14,694 nucleotides of DNA. Origin: an uncultured Fusobacterium sp. (GTDB lineage: Bacteria > Fusobacteriota > Fusobacteriia > Fusobacteriales > Fusobacteriaceae). Position 1 is the stretch's first letter, and every line of letters starts with the position of its first letter. The stretch is from contig UQXM01000028.1 of NCBI GenBank assembly GCA_900545035.1, positions 1-14,694 on the forward strand, in the 5' to 3' direction. The notes under the pieces are model-generated. The model was not told the DNA's origin. It did no database searches and saw only the letters and a program-made list of their open reading frames with translations. Shown here piece by piece: positions 1-6,618 of the stretch. The position numbers and the translations under genes are program-made.

Positions 1-5
1 ATAAG

Positions 6-1115
6 ATGAATAATAATTTAAAAAATACACTTATAAATAATATAGTTCCTATATTAATATTAATAATAATAGCTTTTTGTTTTCCATTGTCAGGACTTAG
101 TGTTACATACACAATTCAGGAAATGATACTTAGACTTACAAGAAACCTTTTCCTTGTGCTTTCTCTGCTTATTCCTATTATTGCAGGAATGGGGCTTAAT
201 TTCGGAATAGTTCTTGGAGCTATGGCAGGGCAGATTGCTCTTGTGTTTATCACTGACTGGCAGATTGTTGGAATGCAGGGAGTTCTTCTTGCAGCAATAA
301 TATCTGTGCCGATCTCTGTTCTTCTTGGTATAATGAGCGGAATGATATTAAACAGAGCAAAAGGAAGAGAAATGATAACTTCCATGATTTTAGGTTTCTT
401 TATAAACGGAGTTTATCAGCTTGTGGTTCTTTACGGAATGGGAAAAGTAATTCCTATTACAAATAACAAACTTCTTCTTTCAAGAGGATACGGAATAAGA
501 AATGCTATTGACCTGAAAGATGTAAGAAAAGTTCTTGATTCTGTATTTGCTTTGAAAATCGGAGAGATAGAAATACCTGTATTTATATTTTTAATTGTGG
601 CTGCACTGGCTTGGTTTACAGTGTGGTTCAGAAAAACAAAACTTGGTCAGGATATGAAAGCTATCGGTCAGGATATGGAAGTATCAAAAACAGCGGGAAT
701 AGATGTTGAAAAAACAAGAATAATAGCAATAGTAATATCAACTGTTCTTGCAGGTTTCGGACAAATAATATATTTACAAAATATCGGTACAATGAATACA
801 TACAACAGCCATGAGCAGATTGGAATGTTCTCAATAGCGGCTCTTCTTGTGGGAGGAGCAAGTGCTTCAAGGGCTACAATATTTAATGCTGTGAGCGGAA
901 TTTTTCTTTTCCATATGCTGTTTATTGTTTCTCCTATGGCAGGTAAGGAACTTATGGGTTCTGCACAGATTGGGGAATATTTCAGAGTATTTGTTTCTTA
1001 CGGAGTAATTGCTCTGACACTTGTTCTTCACCAATGGAGAAGAGAGAAAGAAAAAGAAGAATTAAGACGCAGAATTATGGCAGAAAGAGCTGCACAGACA
1101 GAGGGTGATAAGTAA
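6..1115 (+). CDS. ABC transporter permease (RbsC/YufP-like, BPD_transp_2 family)
   Basis: This is an inner-membrane permease subunit of an ABC importer, 369 aa and apparently full length. It has about nine hydrophobic segments (for example around residues 13-33, 66-84, 90-115, 124-145, 190-207, 238-262 and 330-348). The cytoplasmic loop at about 212-238 (TKLGQDMKAIGQDMEVSK, then GID) matches the coupling loop of the sugar/nucleoside permease family. The C-terminus is a charged cytoplasmic tail (WRREKEKEELRRR). The ATG lies five bases into the window, so its ribosome site and the preceding gene, probably the ATPase or partner permease, are outside. Its TAA overlaps the next gene's ATG by one base, so the two are likely translationally coupled. 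Family membership is secure. The substrate cannot be read from the sequence; nucleosides or simple sugars are family-based guesses. Confidence 0.88.
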   Translation: MNNNLKNTLINNIVPILILIIIAFCFPLSGLSVTYTIQEMILRLTRNLFLVLSLLIPIIAGMGLNFGIVLGAMAGQIALVFITDWQIVGMQGVLLAAIISVPISVLLGIMSGMILNRAKGREMITSMILGFFINGVYQLVVLYGMGKVIPITNNKLLLSRGYGIRNAIDLKDVRKVLDSVFALKIGEIEIPVFIFLIVAALAWFTVWFRKTKLGQDMKAIGQDMEVSKTAGIDVEKTRIIAIVISTVLAGFGQIIYLQNIGTMNTYNSHEQIGMFSIAALLVGGASASRATIFNAVSGIFLFHMLFIVSPMAGKELMGSAQIGEYFRVFVSYGVIALTLVLHQWRREKEKEELRRRIMAERAAQTEGDK

Positions 1116-1510
1116 TGAAGAGAATAATAAGCTGGATTGTAGTTCTTTGTATAACAATAGCAGTATCGGCAGTTCTTTTTGTAACAGGAAAACAGCACAA
1201 GGTTATGCTTATAAACGGAAAGCAGGGAGAAACAGCTCCTGCCAGAGTTTTATATATTGTTGACGGGGAAAATGCTGAAAAACCTAAGAGTGTAAGAGCA
1301 AACAAAAAAGGCGTGGTTTTTGTAAAAGGTTCAAACCATGTTATCACAATAAAATACAAAGATGAAAGCGGAGAGAATAAAGAAATAACTAAAAAATTCA
1401 AAGCTCAGCTTTCAAAAGATGCTGTAATTAACTTTGCAGGTATGATTGAAGATAGAAACGACTGGATAACATATACTGAAAAAGAAAAGGAAGCACCGTC
1501 AGAAGAATAA
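1115..1510 (+). CDS. Small membrane-anchored protein of unknown function beside the ABC permease
   Basis: This is a 131-aa protein with an N-terminal KR followed by one hydrophobic segment (about residues 4-24). A polar, beta-rich domain follows (about 28-118) and then an acidic tail (EKEKEAPSEE). The positive-inside pattern suggests the domain lies outside the cytoplasmic membrane, held by an uncleaved anchor. I see no lipobox cysteine or catalytic motif. It resembles a group of short Fusobacteria proteins found next to ABC permeases, which I believe is named DUF6672, though I could not verify that. The ATG overlaps the permease stop (TAATG), and the gene ends seven bases before a terminator hairpin. 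Being last in a transporter operon suggests an accessory or substrate-contact role, but this is inference only. Confidence 0.75.
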   Translation: MKRIISWIVVLCITIAVSAVLFVTGKQHKVMLINGKQGETAPARVLYIVDGENAEKPKSVRANKKGVVFVKGSNHVITIKYKDESGENKEITKKFKAQLSKDAVINFAGMIEDRNDWITYTEKEKEAPSEE

Positions 1511-1516
1511 CAAAAT

Positions 1517-1549
1517 TGGCTGTTACAAATTAGTAGCAGCCATTTTTTT
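1517..1549. terminator. Hairpin terminator between convergent genes
   Basis: A 10-bp stem pairs TGGCTGTTAC (1517-1526) with GTAGCAGCCA (1533-1542), with one G-U pair and a six-base loop. Seven T follow, giving a good factor-independent terminator for the rightward ABC operon. On the other strand the same hairpin is followed by only four T, so it may also stop the leftward plsC transcript, less strongly. The T run contains the plsC stop codon (1548-1550). Confidence 0.85.
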
Positions 1550-2171
1550 AAATATTTTTTTCTTTATCAAGTATTTCTTTAAAAGTGTTGTATAAAGAAT
1601 GGATAAATTCAACTCTATCTTTATTGAAATAATGTGGCTTTTCTATATAAACATTTGTAACAAAAGGTACGATTAAAAATTTTCCCTTTGGAAGAGAACG
1701 GCGTAACCCACTTAAAATTATAGGAACAAATGGAATATTAGGATATTTCATTGCAATTTTTGAAATGCCGTTTTTAAACGGAGCAAGTTTTTCTTTTGTT
1801 CCCCGTGTACCCTCAGGAAAAATAATAACAATATTTCCTTCGTCAAGAGCATTGTATATTCCGTCAAGGATATCGCTGCTCTTCTTTTTTCTTTCTATTG
1901 GTATAACACCGATTAAGTTTTTTGAAAAGAAAGCAAGAATTTTATTTTTAAAAAAATAATCAGCAGCTCCTGCAGCTTTAATTTTAGGAATATCTTTGCT
2001 TTTGAAAAGACTGATAATAACAAGAGTATCCAGATGACTGTTATGATTTGCAACAATAACAGAAGGACCTTTTGGGAGATTTTCTTTGTTATGTACATTT
2101 AATCCTATAAAAAAATAAGAAAGAAATTTTACTATTGTGCTATAAAAAATTATTCTGATAAAAGCAGACAT
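1548..2171 (-). CDS. plsC: PlsC-like 1-acylglycerol-3-phosphate acyltransferase
   Basis: This membrane-associated acyltransferase most likely converts lysophosphatidate plus an acyl donor to phosphatidate. The catalytic HX4D motif is H43-NSHL-D48 within NHNSHLDT. The second conserved block, FPEGTRG, is at 118-124 and binds the glycerol phosphate. A third conserved stretch, VPIILSG, lies near 149-155. At 207 aa it is a compact but complete member of the family, with a short hydrophobic N-terminus (about 5-23). The ATG at 2171 has an excellent ribosome site (AGGAGG) that overlaps the TAG of the upstream cdsA/ynbB-like gene, so the two are tightly coupled. It is the last gene of the leftward lipid cassette. 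Family assignment is firm; that it is the cell's main PlsC is not established, and a cassette-specific acceptor is possible. Confidence 0.88.
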   Translation of the reverse strand: MSAFIRIIFYSTIVKFLSYFFIGLNVHNKENLPKGPSVIVANHNSHLDTLVIISLFKSKDIPKIKAAGAADYFFKNKILAFFSKNLIGVIPIERKKKSSDILDGIYNALDEGNIVIIFPEGTRGTKEKLAPFKNGISKIAMKYPNIPFVPIILSGLRRSLPKGKFLIVPFVTNVYIEKPHYFNKDRVEFIHSLYNTFKEILDKEKNI

Positions 2172-2181
2172 AAAAATCCTC

Positions 2182-3129
2182 CTAATAATATAAATAATAA
2201 ATCAAATGGAAGAACAAAGGTGATACAAAAATAAGACTATCCATTCTGTCAAGAATACCTCCGTGTCCCGGAATAAGTTGGCTGGTATCTTTTAAATTTA
2301 AATCTCTTTTTATCCCAGAAATAAAAATATCACCGATAAATCCCAATACAGCTATTCCCGTTCCAAAAATAAAAGAGATTAAAAAATTATTTTTAAAAAG
2401 TATTGGAGAAATAATAAAAGACAAAATTCCAGTTGAAACAGCTCCTCCGATAAATCCTGCCCATGTTTTATTTGGACTGATCATAGGAATTATTTTTCTT
2501 TTTCCCAAAGCTTTTCCCCAGATATATTGGAAAACATCATTGCTCTCTGTAAGGAAAAGAATATAGACGACAAGATTTCGTCCTATTATACTTGTATTTT
2601 CAGATGTAGGATATAAGTTGTACAAATAGCCGATATATCCAATAGAATATACATTTATCATCATTCCCCAAAACATTGTTCCACCGGCTTTCAATATCCC
2701 TTGGGTTTTTTGTTCAAGTGTAATCACAGCGGAAAGGAAAAAGAAAACATAAACAGGAATAAATATGACAAAAACTTCATACCATTTGATATAGATAAAA
2801 TAAGTTTGAAAAGGTACAGTAAGATACATTAAAAATACAAGTTTTCTGTCTGTAGGTCTGATATCGATGATTGAAAAGTATTCTTTCAGTCCCAGAAACA
2901 TTATAAAAGACAGATATATAAGAAACAGTCTTCTGTCTGAAAGAGCAACGAAAAGAGAGATGACTATTATCCACCAGCTTCTTATCCTATCTGACAAATT
3001 TTGATATGTTGAGGATTTTATTTTTCTTTTTATAAATCTTACAAGACATTGTGCGAAGCAAAGTATAAAAAAGATAAAAATAAAAATTTTATTTTCTAAA
3101 AAATAATCAATGATGTATTGTAATGACAT
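2182..3129 (-). CDS. ynbB: CdsA-family phosphatidate cytidylyltransferase, YnbB-like
   Basis: This polytopic membrane protein should make CDP-diacylglycerol from CTP and phosphatidate. The full CTP-transferase signature is near the C-terminus (residues 271-297): S-G-I-K-R, then K-D, then the GHGGILDRMD core. SPNKTW at 218-223 and NDVFQYIWGK at 197-206 are further family blocks; the latter form, in place of the usual D-x-x-AY-x-x-G, is what I recall from the E. coli YnbB branch. About eight hydrophobic segments are present. A GTG at 3138 would extend it by three residues but sits directly on the ribosome site. The ATG at 3129 lies one base after the ynbA stop with AAGGAAAG properly spaced, so I chose 315 aa. 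It sits between the YnbA-like and PlsC-like genes, as in a dedicated lipid pathway. The symbol is by similarity of family and context. Confidence 0.87.
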   Translation of the reverse strand: MSLQYIIDYFLENKIFIFIFFILCFAQCLVRFIKRKIKSSTYQNLSDRIRSWWIIVISLFVALSDRRLFLIYLSFIMFLGLKEYFSIIDIRPTDRKLVFLMYLTVPFQTYFIYIKWYEVFVIFIPVYVFFFLSAVITLEQKTQGILKAGGTMFWGMMINVYSIGYIGYLYNLYPTSENTSIIGRNLVVYILFLTESNDVFQYIWGKALGKRKIIPMISPNKTWAGFIGGAVSTGILSFIISPILFKNNFLISFIFGTGIAVLGFIGDIFISGIKRDLNLKDTSQLIPGHGGILDRMDSLIFVSPLFFHLIYYLYY

Positions 3130-3130
3130 A

Positions 3131-3733
3131 TTAATCACTTTCCTTCAAACAATTTTTTATTCTGTTAAAAATAGTATAATTTAAAAGAATAATCATAATA
3201 ATAAAAATTATATTTACAATTTTTTCATTAATAATCCTGAATGCGAGAAGAATGCTTAGACAACTTATAACAAAAGCTCTGTCGCTTTTTCCCATAGGTC
3301 CGTCATATCTTCTGCCGTTACCTACAACAGCTCCTAAAATACCTGCTGTTTCTGAAATTATAGAAAATACAATCAACAGAATAAAAACAAGATGACCGCA
3401 GACTATATTCCACAGTCCTAAAAAGATTGCAGTATCAGAATAAATGTCTCCCAGTTCATTAAGTATTCCTCCAAGTTTTGATTTTTGTCCAAATTCTTTT
3501 GCAAGAATACCGTCAATAGCGTTTAATGCCATTCTGATGAAAAGGAATACCGGAAGAATTAAATATATAAAAGAATTATATGAAAAATACCAGACTGTAA
3601 ATCCAATAATCATAGAAAGAAGCATTGCTAATATGGTTACTTGATTTGCAGTAACATTTAAAGAGTAAAGTTTTTTTACAATAGGACGCAGCAAATTTTG
3701 AAATTTTGGTTTTAACTGGTAAACAGAAATCAT
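3131..3733 (-). CDS. ynbA: CDP-alcohol phosphatidyltransferase, YnbA-like
   Basis: This 200-aa integral membrane enzyme belongs to the family that transfers a phosphatidyl group from CDP-diacylglycerol to an alcohol. The core motif is at residues 71-100: N71-x2-D74-G75-x2-A78-K79-x8-G88-x3-N92-x3-D96. Two of the four usual aspartates (first and third) are Asn and the usual Arg is Lys. As I recall E. coli YnbA, also about 200 aa, it shares the RMALNA-DG context, the Asn changes, and a GKSDRA block seen here at 148-153; this is from memory, not a search. The ATG at 3733 has a near-perfect AAGGAGG (3738-3744). It is first in the leftward cassette, with a promoter about 40-65 bases upstream. The acceptor alcohol is unknown. 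Confidence 0.87.
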   Translation of the reverse strand: MISVYQLKPKFQNLLRPIVKKLYSLNVTANQVTILAMLLSMIIGFTVWYFSYNSFIYLILPVFLFIRMALNAIDGILAKEFGQKSKLGGILNELGDIYSDTAIFLGLWNIVCGHLVFILLIVFSIISETAGILGAVVGNGRRYDGPMGKSDRAFVISCLSILLAFRIINEKIVNIIFIIMIILLNYTIFNRIKNCLKESD

Positions 3734-3769
3734 TTTTCCTCCTTAAAAAATTAAGAGTTATTTATATTA

Positions 3770-3798
3770 AATATAGTTCAAAAAGGTATGTATGTCAA
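3770..3798 (-). promoter_or_regulatory. Promoter of the ynbA-ynbB-plsC cassette
   Basis: On the minus strand a perfect -35 TTGACA (3793-3798) is separated by 17 bases from the -10 TATATT (3770-3775). It reads leftward into ynbA, giving a short leader before the AAGGAGG site. The spacing and near-consensus boxes make this a strong sigma-70-type candidate. No operator was recognised. Confidence 0.75.
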
Positions 3799-3883
3799 TA
3801 TTAAAGATAAAAAAATAATGTGATTTAGCTAACATTGACAGAATTTGATGTAAAAGTCAGGCTCTGTTTTTTATATTTTTTAT

Positions 3884-3912
3884 TTGCCAATATTTTTTGG
3901 AAAGGATATAAT
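3884..3912 (+). promoter_or_regulatory. Promoter of the M20 amidohydrolase gene
   Basis: TTGCCA (3884-3889), a 17-base spacer and a perfect TATAAT (3907-3912) lie about 30 bases before the start codon. Together with the leftward promoter at 3770-3798 it makes the 210-base gap a divergent promoter region. The ~85 bases between the two promoters hold no further element I recognise. Confidence 0.72.
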
Positions 3913-3943
3913 TTATACAGAAAAATGAACAGAGGAGGGGGCT

Positions 3944-5113
3944 ATGATAAAAAGTTCGGCAAGAAAATATAAAGATTATGTAATAAATTTAAGAAAAGAG
4001 CTTCACGAAAATCCGGGGTTGAGCTGGGAGGAATATGGAGCATCTGAAATAATAAAAAGAGAACTTACAGCAATGGGACTTTCTTACAGAGAAATGGCAA
4101 AAACAGGTGTAGTTGTTGATATAAAAGGAAATTATGAAGGGGGATGCGTTCTTTTGAGAGCCGATATGGATGCGCTTCCTGTTACAGAATGCACAAATGT
4201 TTCTTACAAATCGAAAAATGAGGGAAAAATGCATGCCTGTGGACATGACGGACATACAGCACAGCTCCTTGGAGCAGTAAAAGTTTTGAATGAAAACAGG
4301 GATTTAATACACGGAACTGTAAGATGTGTATTTCAGCCTGCGGAAGAGATAGGGCAGGGAGCAAAGAAAATGATAGAAGAGGGAGTTCTTGAAGGAGTGG
4401 ACGGAGCTTTTGCCATTCATTTATGGTCTGGAATTCCTGTGGGAAAAATTTCTGCTGAAGCAGGACCGAGAATGGCTTCTGCCGACAACTTTCTGATAAA
4501 AATAATAGGAAAAGGAGGACACGGTTCACTTCCTCAGCAGTGTGTTGACCCTGTTGTAACAGCTTCGGCTTTTGTTATGAATTTACAGCCTATTGTCAGC
4601 AGAGAAACAAATCCTAATGAAAGTATTGTAATAACAGTTGGAAAAATTCATACGGGAACAACGGCGAATGTTATTCCCAATGAAGCAGTAATTGAAGGAA
4701 CGGCAAGATGTTTCAACCCTGAATTGAGAAAAGAAATTCCCCATATGATAGAGAGAGTTTTAAAAGGAACAGTTGAGATTTACAGAGCAGATTATGAAAT
4801 GGACTACAAATTTTATCCTGCTCCGGTGATAAACGATACAGCTTGTACAGAAACGGCTGTTAAATCAGCAGTGAAACTTTACGGGAAAGAGTGTCTGTTT
4901 TCTCTTGAAAAAATGACAACGGCAGAAGATTTTTCTGCATTTTCAGAAAAAGTTCCCAGTGTTCTTGCTTTTGTGGGAGTGAGAAACGAGGAAAAAGAAT
5001 GTGTATATCCTCATCATCACCCAAAATTTAATATGGACGAAGACGGCTTTGAAACAGGGACAGCATTGTATGCACAATATGCTGTGGATTTTCTGAATTC
5101 CCTTGAAAAATAA
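3944..5113 (+). CDS. M20 family (M20D) metal-dependent amidohydrolase
   Basis: This 389-aa, probably cytosolic two-metal hydrolase cleaves an amide bond such as an N-acyl amino acid. The metal and catalytic sites are visible: HACGHDGH at 98-104 (C99, H101), FQPAEE at 130-135 (E134, E135), H159 in AIHLW, and a C-terminal H357-H358-H359. LLRADMDALP at 70-79 and the dimerisation-domain block KGGHGSLP at 190-197 are typical of the hippurate hydrolase / N-acetyl-diaminopimelate deacetylase branch. The start follows AGGAGGGG at good spacing. It is a single-gene unit with its own promoter; no clear terminator follows before the rplS promoter. The true substrate (N-acetyl-diaminopimelate, hippurate, N-acetyl-cysteine or indole-acetyl conjugates) cannot be told from sequence. 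Confidence 0.92.
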   Translation: MIKSSARKYKDYVINLRKELHENPGLSWEEYGASEIIKRELTAMGLSYREMAKTGVVVDIKGNYEGGCVLLRADMDALPVTECTNVSYKSKNEGKMHACGHDGHTAQLLGAVKVLNENRDLIHGTVRCVFQPAEEIGQGAKKMIEEGVLEGVDGAFAIHLWSGIPVGKISAEAGPRMASADNFLIKIIGKGGHGSLPQQCVDPVVTASAFVMNLQPIVSRETNPNESIVITVGKIHTGTTANVIPNEAVIEGTARCFNPELRKEIPHMIERVLKGTVEIYRADYEMDYKFYPAPVINDTACTETAVKSAVKLYGKECLFSLEKMTTAEDFSAFSEKVPSVLAFVGVRNEEKECVYPHHHPKFNMDEDGFETGTALYAQYAVDFLNSLEK

Positions 5114-5120
5114 ATATTTT

Positions 5121-5149
5121 TTGACAATTAATAAAAGATATGATAAAAT
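5121..5149 (+). promoter_or_regulatory. rplS promoter
   Basis: A perfect -35 TTGACA (5121-5126), a 17-base spacer and TAAAAT (5144-5149) preceded by TG one base upstream (an extended -10). It begins only seven bases after the amidohydrolase stop. Transcription would start near 5156 and give a leader of about 70 nt before rplS. Confidence 0.78.
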
Positions 5150-5166
5150 AACTAGGCTTATATAAA

Positions 5167-5210
5167 TAGATATTCCTCTTTAATCAAAAGGAATATTAAA
5201 TGAATATCTA
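5167..5210 (+). promoter_or_regulatory. Structured rplS leader with two competing hairpins (putative L19 autoregulatory element)
   Basis: TAGATATTC (5167-5175) is perfectly complementary to GAATATCTA (5202-5210). ATATTCCT (5170-5177), which shares six of those bases, is perfectly complementary to AGGAATAT (5189-5196), and this hairpin extends through a bulged C by TTT/AAA to an AATC loop. The two folds cannot form together. The longer-range fold places its 3' arm three bases from the AGGAGGA ribosome site (5214-5220). No T run follows, so this is not a terminator. L19 is known to have autoregulatory leaders in other bacteria; that this is one is inference. Confidence 0.5.
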
Positions 5211-5224
5211 ATCAGGAGGAAAAA

Positions 5225-5575
5225 ATGAAAGAAAGATTAATCGCATTAATTGAAAAAGATTACTTGAGAACTGACATCCCTCAATTCAAAGCAGGGGACA
5301 CAATTGCAGTTTACTACAAAGTAAAAGAAGGAAACAAAGAAAGAGTTCAACTTTTCCAAGGAACAGTAATCAGAGTAGCTGGTGCTGGAATTGCAAAAAC
5401 ATTTACAGTTAGAAAAGTTGTAGACGGAATAGGTGTTGAAAGAATAATCCCTATGAACTCTCCAATGGTTGACAAAATTGAAGTGTTAAAAGTAGGAAAA
5501 GTAAGAAGAAGCAAACTTTACTACCTAAGAGGATTATCTGGTAAACAAGCTAGAATCAAAGAACTTAGAAAATAG
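5225..5575 (+). CDS. rplS: 50S ribosomal protein L19
   Basis: This large-subunit ribosomal protein sits at the interface with the 30S subunit. It is 116 aa, the usual length, with the family blocks F-x-x-GDTIAVYYKVKEG (21-36), QLFQGTVIRVAGAGI (42-56), TFTVRKV and the basic C-terminus GKVRRSKLYYLRGLSGKQAR. The ATG follows AGGAGGA with four intervening A. It is a one-gene unit with a strong promoter, a folded leader and a strong terminator. Its codon use differs from its neighbours as expected for a highly expressed gene: all four Gln codons are CAA, whereas six of seven in the preceding gene are CAG. The usual bacterial companions trmD and rimM are not here. Confidence 0.97.
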   Translation: MKERLIALIEKDYLRTDIPQFKAGDTIAVYYKVKEGNKERVQLFQGTVIRVAGAGIAKTFTVRKVVDGIGVERIIPMNSPMVDKIEVLKVGKVRRSKLYYLRGLSGKQARIKELRK

Positions 5576-5581
5576 TTTCAG

Positions 5582-5616
5582 AAAGCTGAAGGTATCATAT
5601 ACCTTTGGCTTTTTTT
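5582..5616 (+). terminator. rplS terminator
   Basis: A 13-bp stem pairs AAGCTGAAGGTAT (5583-5595) with ATACCTTTGGCTT (5599-5611) and includes two G-U pairs. The loop is three bases (CAT) and a run of seven T follows (5610-5616). It lies just after the L19 stop and isolates rplS from lepB. Confidence 0.9.
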
Positions 5617-5634
5617 CATTTTTTGTGATAAAAT
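5605..5634 (+). promoter_or_regulatory. Likely promoter of the lepB operon
   Basis: TAAAAT (5629-5634) is preceded by TGA, giving an extended -10. The best -35 at about 18 bases is the weak TTGGCT (5605-5610), which lies inside the 3' arm of the rplS terminator. An ATG at 5635 overlaps this -10 region and is therefore an unlikely start codon. This would be the only promoter seen for the long downstream housekeeping run. Confidence 0.45.
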
Positions 5635-5673
5635 ATGTTTGTAAAACAAAGTAGAATTTGGAAAGGACAAAAC

Positions 5674-6600
5674 ATGACAAGAGAACATATTTTTTTAAAC
5701 GGAATATTTTATCTTATTCTGACAGCATTTTTTGTGTATATATTTGTGAAAGAGAAATATCTTGTGAGCAAGATAGAAAAATACAGAAACAAAGTTTCTG
5801 AAAAAATTATCGGTGTTTTCGGAATAGAAAAACAGGGAGCAAAAACAGCTGTGCACAAAGTGGTAAACGGGTGTGAAGCTGTTATCACAGCAGTTGTTCT
5901 TGTACTTATAATTCAGAGATTTTATATTGGGAATTTTGTTGTACCCACAGGGTCAATGATACCTACAATAATTCCGAAGGACAGACTTTTCGGAAATATG
6001 GTGGTGTATAAATTTAAAGCTCCGCAGAGGGAAGATATAGTTGTATTCAAAGAGCCTGTTGAAAACAAAGTTCTTTATACAAAAAGAGTAATGGGGCTTC
6101 CGGGAGAAAAAATAAGTATCAGAAACGGACATTTACATGTGGACGACAGAGAGCTTACATTAAGAAAGTATTCTGCTTTGGGACAGCTTGGAACAAGAAC
6201 TTGGACTGTTCCTAAGAAAAATGATGAGATAATTATTAAGCCGGGAATGAATTACAGTGCGGTTTATACGGAAGCTAATTATGATGTAGGAAAAATACAG
6301 GAGCTTATTTCAAAAAACGGAGCTGCTGTGGAAAAACTTCTTCCTGATTTACAGTTTTATGTAAACGGAGAGAGAACAGGAATGATTTTGGATTATATCC
6401 ATGACGAAGAGATATTAAAGAGAATTATGGTAGGAGAAACAGTAAAAGTTACTCTTGATGAGGATTGCTATTTTATGTTGGGAGATAATACAGACGGAAG
6501 TTATGATTCAAGATTCTGGGGATTTGTAAAGGACAGCAGAATAAGAGGAAAAGCTTTTGTAAGATTTTTCCCTCTCAACAGAATATCTTTATTAAAATAA
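5674..6600 (+). CDS. lepB: Signal peptidase I
   Basis: This membrane serine protease removes signal peptides from exported proteins on the outer face of the cytoplasmic membrane. Numbered from the chosen start it is 308 aa. The nucleophile S94 is in PTGSMIPT and the general base K137 in YTKRVMGLPGE. The conserved block GDNTDGSYDSRFWG is at 270-283. Two membrane segments precede the catalytic domain (about 7-25 and 66-84), as in the two-pass LepB form. An upstream in-frame ATG at 5635 would add 13 residues but lies at the -10 box; the ATG at 5674 has AAAGGA seven bases ahead. The insert around residues 165-250 is longer than in the small Gram-positive enzymes. rimI follows after 18 bases. Confidence 0.94.
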   Translation: MTREHIFLNGIFYLILTAFFVYIFVKEKYLVSKIEKYRNKVSEKIIGVFGIEKQGAKTAVHKVVNGCEAVITAVVLVLIIQRFYIGNFVVPTGSMIPTIIPKDRLFGNMVVYKFKAPQREDIVVFKEPVENKVLYTKRVMGLPGEKISIRNGHLHVDDRELTLRKYSALGQLGTRTWTVPKKNDEIIIKPGMNYSAVYTEANYDVGKIQELISKNGAAVEKLLPDLQFYVNGERTGMILDYIHDEEILKRIMVGETVKVTLDEDCYFMLGDNTDGSYDSRFWGFVKDSRIRGKAFVRFFPLNRISLLK

Positions 6601-6618
6601 TTTGGAGAAAATATAGAG

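Noticed and set aside
3130..3138. GTG start at 3138 for the CdsA-like gene
   Set aside because: The ribosome site is immediately adjacent to it, while the ATG at 3129 has normal spacing.
3835..3840. A perfect TTGACA on the plus strand in the divergent intergenic region
   Set aside because: No -10-like sequence lies 16-19 bases downstream; the TTGCCA/TATAAT pair nearer the gene is better.
4182..4529. Long open frames on the minus strand inside the amidohydrolase, and similar ones inside purB, glmM and the methyltransferase
   Set aside because: They are antisense shadows of well-supported genes, with no ribosome site, no recognisable domains and odd composition.
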